Positions 60,499-64,000 of a stretch of DNA of 64,000 nt are shown in pieces. Position numbers and translations under genes: made by a program. Numbering within the stretch: position 1 is the stretch's first letter; each line of letters opens with the position of its first letter. The notes under the pieces are model-generated. The model had not been told where the DNA came from. It did not search any database and saw nothing but the letters and a program-made list of their open reading frames with translations. The stretch is from Streptomyces laurentii (lineage in GTDB: Bacteria; Actinomycetota; Actinomycetes; Streptomycetales; Streptomycetaceae), in NCBI GenBank assembly GCA_002355495.1, contig AP017424.1, positions 4,405,501-4,469,500 on the forward strand, read 5' to 3'.

Positions 60499-61997
60499 AT
60501 GACTTCACGGCAAACAGCGAGCGGTGCTCTGCGCGGACGCGAAGGGGGCGTCCTGCTCGTCCTGTGCGGCGCGATCTTCCTGGAGGGCATCGACGTGGCC
60601 ATGCTCAACGTGGCCCTGCCGTCCATCCGCGCCGACCTCGGCCTGTCCACCGGCTCGCTTCAGTGGGTCATGAGCGCGTACGTCCTCGGATACGGCGGCT
60701 TCATGCTGCTCGGCGGCCGGGCGGCCGACCTGTTCGGGCGCCGCCGGATGTTCGTCGGCTGGCTCGCGGTCTTCCTGCTCTTCTCCGGCCTGGGAGGATT
60801 CGCCACCGAGGGCTGGACACTGATCGTCGCCCGGTTCGTCACCGGCGTCGCCGCCGCCTTCATGACCCCGGCCGGTCTGTCCATCATCACCACCGGTTTC
60901 GAGGAGGGCCCGAGGCGCGACAAGGCCCTGCTCTTCTACGCCGGCACCTCGGCCGCCGGCTTCTCGATCGGCCTCGTCGTCGGCGGGCTGCTCACGGCGG
61001 TCGACTGGCGCTGGGTGTTCTTCGCCCCGGTCGTGCTCTCCGCGCTGATCCTCGTTGCCGCGCTCGCCCTCGTACCCAAGCCGCCGCGCCCCGGCCGCGC
61101 CGGGACCGGCACCGGGGGAGCGGGCGTCCGGCAGAGCGTCGACCTGGCCGGGGGCGTCACCGTCACCGCCGCCGTCGTCCTGCTCGTCCTCGGCGTGGAG
61201 CGCGCCACCCATTCGAGCCTCGCCTGGACGGCCGGAACGATCGGCGCGGGCCTCGCCTTCCTCGCCGCGTTCGCCGCCGTGGAACGCCGTTCGGCGTCCC
61301 CGCTGGTCCGTCTCGGCATCTTCCGCAGCGGCGCCCTGGTCCGCGCCAACCTCTCCGGGCTGCTGTTCTCGGCGGGCTTCTTCGGGTTCCAGTTCCTGGT
61401 CGTCCTCTACCTCCAGGAACTGCGCGACTGGTCGACTCTTCAGACCAGCTTCGCGATGATCGTCATCGGCATCGACGCGGTCCTCTCCCCGCTGCTCACC
61501 CCCGGCTGGTGGCCCGCTTCGGCAACGCCCGGGTGATCTTCGGCGGGCTCCTCCTGGCCTCGCTCGCGTACGCCCTGTTCCTGCCGGTCGGCGCCGACTG
61601 GACGTACCCGGCGATGTTCCCCAGCCTGATCGTCCTCGGCCTCGCCTTCTCCCTCGCCTACGGCCCGCTGACCATCGTCGCCACCGAAGGCGTCAAGGAG
61701 GAGGAACAGGGGCTGGCCGGGGGACTGCTGTACACCTCCTTCCAGTTCGGCGCCGCGCTCGGCCTCTCCACCGTCACCGCCGTCAACGTCGCCGCCACCA
61801 CGTCGACTTCACCGGCCGCGCTGCTCGACGGCTACCGGGCCGCCCTGTGGGTCCCGCTCGCCGCGGCCCTGCTCGCCACCCTGGTCAGCGCCTTCGGGCT
61901 CCGCGCGCGGCGGGCTGCCGGAACGGTGGTCTCGCCGGGAGAACCCGTCGACCGGGGAGCCGACCGCAGCAGCGATCAACTCCCCGTATCCCACTGA
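60499..61997 (+). pseudogene. DHA2-family MFS transporter with a one-base frameshift
   Basis: Codons from ATG 60499 encode a normal MFS N-terminal part: FLEGIDVAMLNVALPSIRADLGLS, LLGGRAADLFGRRRMFVGW and VARFVTGVAAAFMTPAG, to VIGIDAVLSPLLTP. The frame then reads GWWPASATPG and stops at 61536. The expected continuation, RLVARFGNARVIFGGLLLASLAYALFLPVG, lies in the next frame and runs to TGA 61995-61997. The total is 1499 nt, one short of 500 codons. The shift falls in a run of five C at 61499-61503, suggesting a one-base deletion. A sequencing error would explain it equally well. Start supported by GAGGA 7 nt upstream. Confidence 0.85.
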
Positions 61998-62034
61998 TCC
62001 TTCGCGCCCGGCTCCGCCCCCCGCAGGCCCCCGC

Positions 62035-64000
62035 TCACGCCTCCCGCAGCGCGTCCACGATCACCATCCGCCGCACCCGCCGGGCCGGCAGGACCGAGGC
62101 CGCGATGCCCGTCACGACGGTGGCGGCGAGCAGGGCCAGGATCGTCAGGGCCGTACCGCCCGACGAGGCCAGGACGTCCAGCGGGGCGATCCGGCCGCCG
62201 AGGACGGAGCGGGCGGCGAGGGTGCCGTAGACGACACCGAGCAGGGTGCCCGCGAGCGCGCCCGAGAGGGCGAGGAGTACGGACTCCAGAGTCAGCATGC
62301 GGCGCAGCTGCCCGCCCACCAGCCCGATCGCCCGCAGCATCCCGAACTCGCGGGTCCGCTCCTCCACCGTCAGCGTCAGCGTCGCCGCCACGCCCAGCGC
62401 GGCGATGGCCGTCGAGAAGCCGAGCAGCACGGTGACCACCATCATCAGCCGGTCCAGCATCGTGCGGACGAGCTTCGCGTCGGAGCCGGTGTCGGCGACG
62501 CGGATGCCGGGGTACGCGGCGAGCGCGCGGTCCACCGCCGCCCGGGCCTCGTCGCGGCCGGTCCCGTCCGCCGGGTTGACCAGCACCGTCGCGAGCCGGG
62601 CCGCGGTCGGCTCCGTACCTTCGTCGGAACCCGACGCCAGCCGGTCGAACGTCGCCCCCGTCACGTACAGCCCCGCGTCCGGGTACAGCTGCATGGGCAG
62701 CATCTCCGCGCCCCGTACGGCCGTGAGGTCCGGCCCCGGGTTCCGCAGCGGCCCGAGCGCCTCCCCGTCCCGCAGCGCCCGCGCCTGCGGTACGCCGTCG
62801 GCGCGCGGGTTGAGGCCCGCAGGGTCGGCCGTGGCGACGAGGGTGCGGTGTCCGTCGAGGGTGACGGTGGCGGTACGGACGGGGGTGACGGTCAGGTTCC
62901 GCTCGGCGCGCAGCGCCGCGAGGGCCCCGGCCGGCACCGTCTCGTCGTCCGGGTCGAGGGCGAACACCGACGGCATCCGGTCCGCCAGCAGCTCCTCCAG
63001 GCCGCCCTTGGTGATCCCGATGGCCGTCACCGCCGACACGGCGACCGTCACGCCCACCAGCATCGCGGAGGCGGCGGCCGCGGTCCGGGCGCCGTTGGCG
63101 CGCAGCTGCTGCACCGACAGCCGGCCGACCGTGCCGAACGGGCGGCGCAGCGCGAGGCCGATCAGCCCGACGATCGGCGGCAGCAGGTGGCGCGCGTACC
63201 GCAGGACGGCGAAGAAGGTGAGGATCGCGCCAAGCGTCACCGCGAGCAGCGAGATCGCCGAGCCGCCGAACGCGCCGATCGCCAGCAGCCCCGCGCCCGC
63301 CACCAGCATCACGACGGAGACGGCCTCGCGCACCGCGCGCCGGCCCGGCTCGGGCAGGGTCGCGGCGCTGCCGGCGGCGAGGGCGGCGACCGGCGGTACG
63401 GCGGAGGCGGCGCGCGCCGGGCGGCGGACCGCCCACAGGGTGAGGAGGACGCCGAACAGTCCGCCGAGGAGGAACGTCCAGCGGCCCGGCATCAGCGAGA
63501 TCTCGACCGGGCCGAGGTCGGCGAGCCCGGCCAGGAGCGCCGTGCCGAGCGCGCAGGCGCCCGCGCCGGCCGCCAGTCCGGTGCCGGAGGCGAGTACGCC
63601 GAGGAGCAGGCCCTGGCGGCGGATGATCCGGCGGATCTGTTCGCGGTCGGCGCCGACGCAGCGCAACAGGGCGAGCTGGCGGGCGCGTTGGGCGAGGACG
63701 ACGGAGAAGGTGTTGGTGACGACCATCCGCGCCACGGCCATCGCGATGAGGACGAACGACAGCGCCGCCGTGAGCACCACCGCGTACATCGTCTTCCCGC
63801 TGCGCATGGCCTCCTCGACGGCCCGGGTGTGGGTACGGGCGGCGACGTCGTCGCCGAGCGCGCGCCGTACATCGGCCGCGACGTCGGACGCGTCGGCGCC
63901 GGGGCGCAGCGCGAGGTCGAGGTGGGTGGCGCGCAGGCCGGTGGCGTACGTGGCGGTGGCGGCCTCGGGGATGCCGAGGGCGGGCTGCGAGCCGAGGGTC
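62035..64000 (-). CDS. FtsX-type ABC transporter permease, 5' end outside the window
   Basis: MacB/FtsX-like permease: a first FtsX unit (MYAVVLTAALSFVLIAMAVARMVVTNTFSVVLAQRARQLALLRCVGADREQIRRII), three central helices, a large extracytoplasmic domain (about 150 residues, RMPSVFALDPDDETVPAG onward), and a second unit (VEERTREFGMLRAIGLVGGQLRRMLTLESVLLALSG) with the final helix and VIVDALREA end. The frame stays open to base 64000, so the start lies beyond the edge. Such permeases act in lipoprotein release, peptide resistance or cell-wall control with a separate ATPase, presumably encoded just outside. Confidence 0.88.
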   Translation of the reverse strand, partial: TLGSQPALGIPEAATATYATGLRATHLDLALRPGADASDVAADVRRALGDDVAARTHTRAVEEAMRSGKTMYAVVLTAALSFVLIAMAVARMVVTNTFSVVLAQRARQLALLRCVGADREQIRRIIRRQGLLLGVLASGTGLAAGAGACALGTALLAGLADLGPVEISLMPGRWTFLLGGLFGVLLTLWAVRRPARAASAVPPVAALAAGSAATLPEPGRRAVREAVSVVMLVAGAGLLAIGAFGGSAISLLAVTLGAILTFFAVLRYARHLLPPIVGLIGLALRRPFGTVGRLSVQQLRANGARTAAAASAMLVGVTVAVSAVTAIGITKGGLEELLADRMPSVFALDPDDETVPAGALAALRAERNLTVTPVRTATVTLDGHRTLVATADPAGLNPRADGVPQARALRDGEALGPLRNPGPDLTAVRGAEMLPMQLYPDAGLYVTGATFDRLASGSDEGTEPTAARLATVLVNPADGTGRDEARAAVDRALAAYPGIRVADTGSDAKLVRTMLDRLMMVVTVLLGFSTAIAALGVAATLTLTVEERTREFGMLRAIGLVGGQLRRMLTLESVLLALSGALAGTLLGVVYGTLAARSVLGGRIAPLDVLASSGGTALTILALLAATVVTGIAASVLPARRVRRMVIVDALREA

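Noticed and set aside
61499..61503. Programmed frameshift to make full-length MFS protein
   Set aside because: The C5 run lacks a classic slippery heptamer, and no downstream stimulatory structure was recognised; deletion or sequencing error is simpler.

Overview
The window looks like a stretch of Streptomyces chromosome (or that of a very close actinomycete). Base composition is very GC-rich, nearly every codon ends in G or C, and GTG starts (one TTG) and 4-nt start/stop overlaps are common. The gene set is also typical: futalosine-pathway mqnB/mqnD, an actinobacterial XPB-type helicase, DUF3027, DUF2771 and DUF2530 families, an SCO6745-type protein and a serC whose product starts MADIQIPAD. 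I see no rRNA, tRNA, CRISPR array, insertion sequence or plasmid gene. Most of it reads as ordinary chromosome with an accessory patch around 41-46 kb.

Layout. 0-8 kb: the end of a CutC-like gene, a winged-helix protein, a small secreted protein, an HD-domain nucleotidase-like protein, an XRE/tandem-repeat regulator, a degenerate isochorismatase-fold protein and a HelD-type helicase. 8-15 kb: a low-GC, TTA-containing orphan gene; an XPB/ERCC3 helicase and its usual large companion, with a Uma2 nuclease between them; and a HAAS-like membrane protein. 15-20 kb: an ArsR regulator divergent from a quinone oxidoreductase, then a three-gene iron-siderophore importer under a probable iron box. 20-27 kb: HAD phosphatase, cold-shock protein, mqnD-mqnB, a DUF2771 lipoprotein, an MFS carrier and DUF3027. 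27-32 kb: a 1070-residue GHKL ATPase of sacsin type, a coupled pair of small genes (one Cys-rich) and an SCO6745-type gene holding a hexanucleotide microsatellite. 32-40 kb: a CtpE-like P-type ATPase, DUF2530, a purine permease and a MarR-MFS pair.

40-47 kb: GNAT, a 2'-5' RNA ligase-like protein, a tiny conserved-looking membrane peptide, and then the most interesting locus. A cytochrome P450 closely resembling mycobacterial CYP121 (mycocyclosin synthase) follows a 93-codon fragment that aligns with the C-terminal third of a cyclodipeptide synthase. The fragment has lost the three catalytic positions of that region. I read this as a decayed or repurposed cyclodipeptide pathway. Next come an aldo/keto reductase, a MarR regulator divergent from an AhpD-like protein, and the tail of a RidA-like gene that ends in an Asp-Glu repeat.

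47-64 kb: a secreted beta-propeller protein, a TetR regulator divergent from a DrrAB-type ABC exporter, serC, a fused FAD/Fe-S D-lactate-type dehydrogenase, two drug-efflux MFS loci each with a divergent regulator (the second MFS gene carries a one-base frameshift), an EamA exporter, and an FtsX-type ABC permease running off the window.

Across all regions a short palindrome centred on CATATG recurs. Inside genes it is always read with the rare codons GCA-TAT (Ala-Tyr), and it also forms the tip of a perfect 30-bp terminator palindrome.
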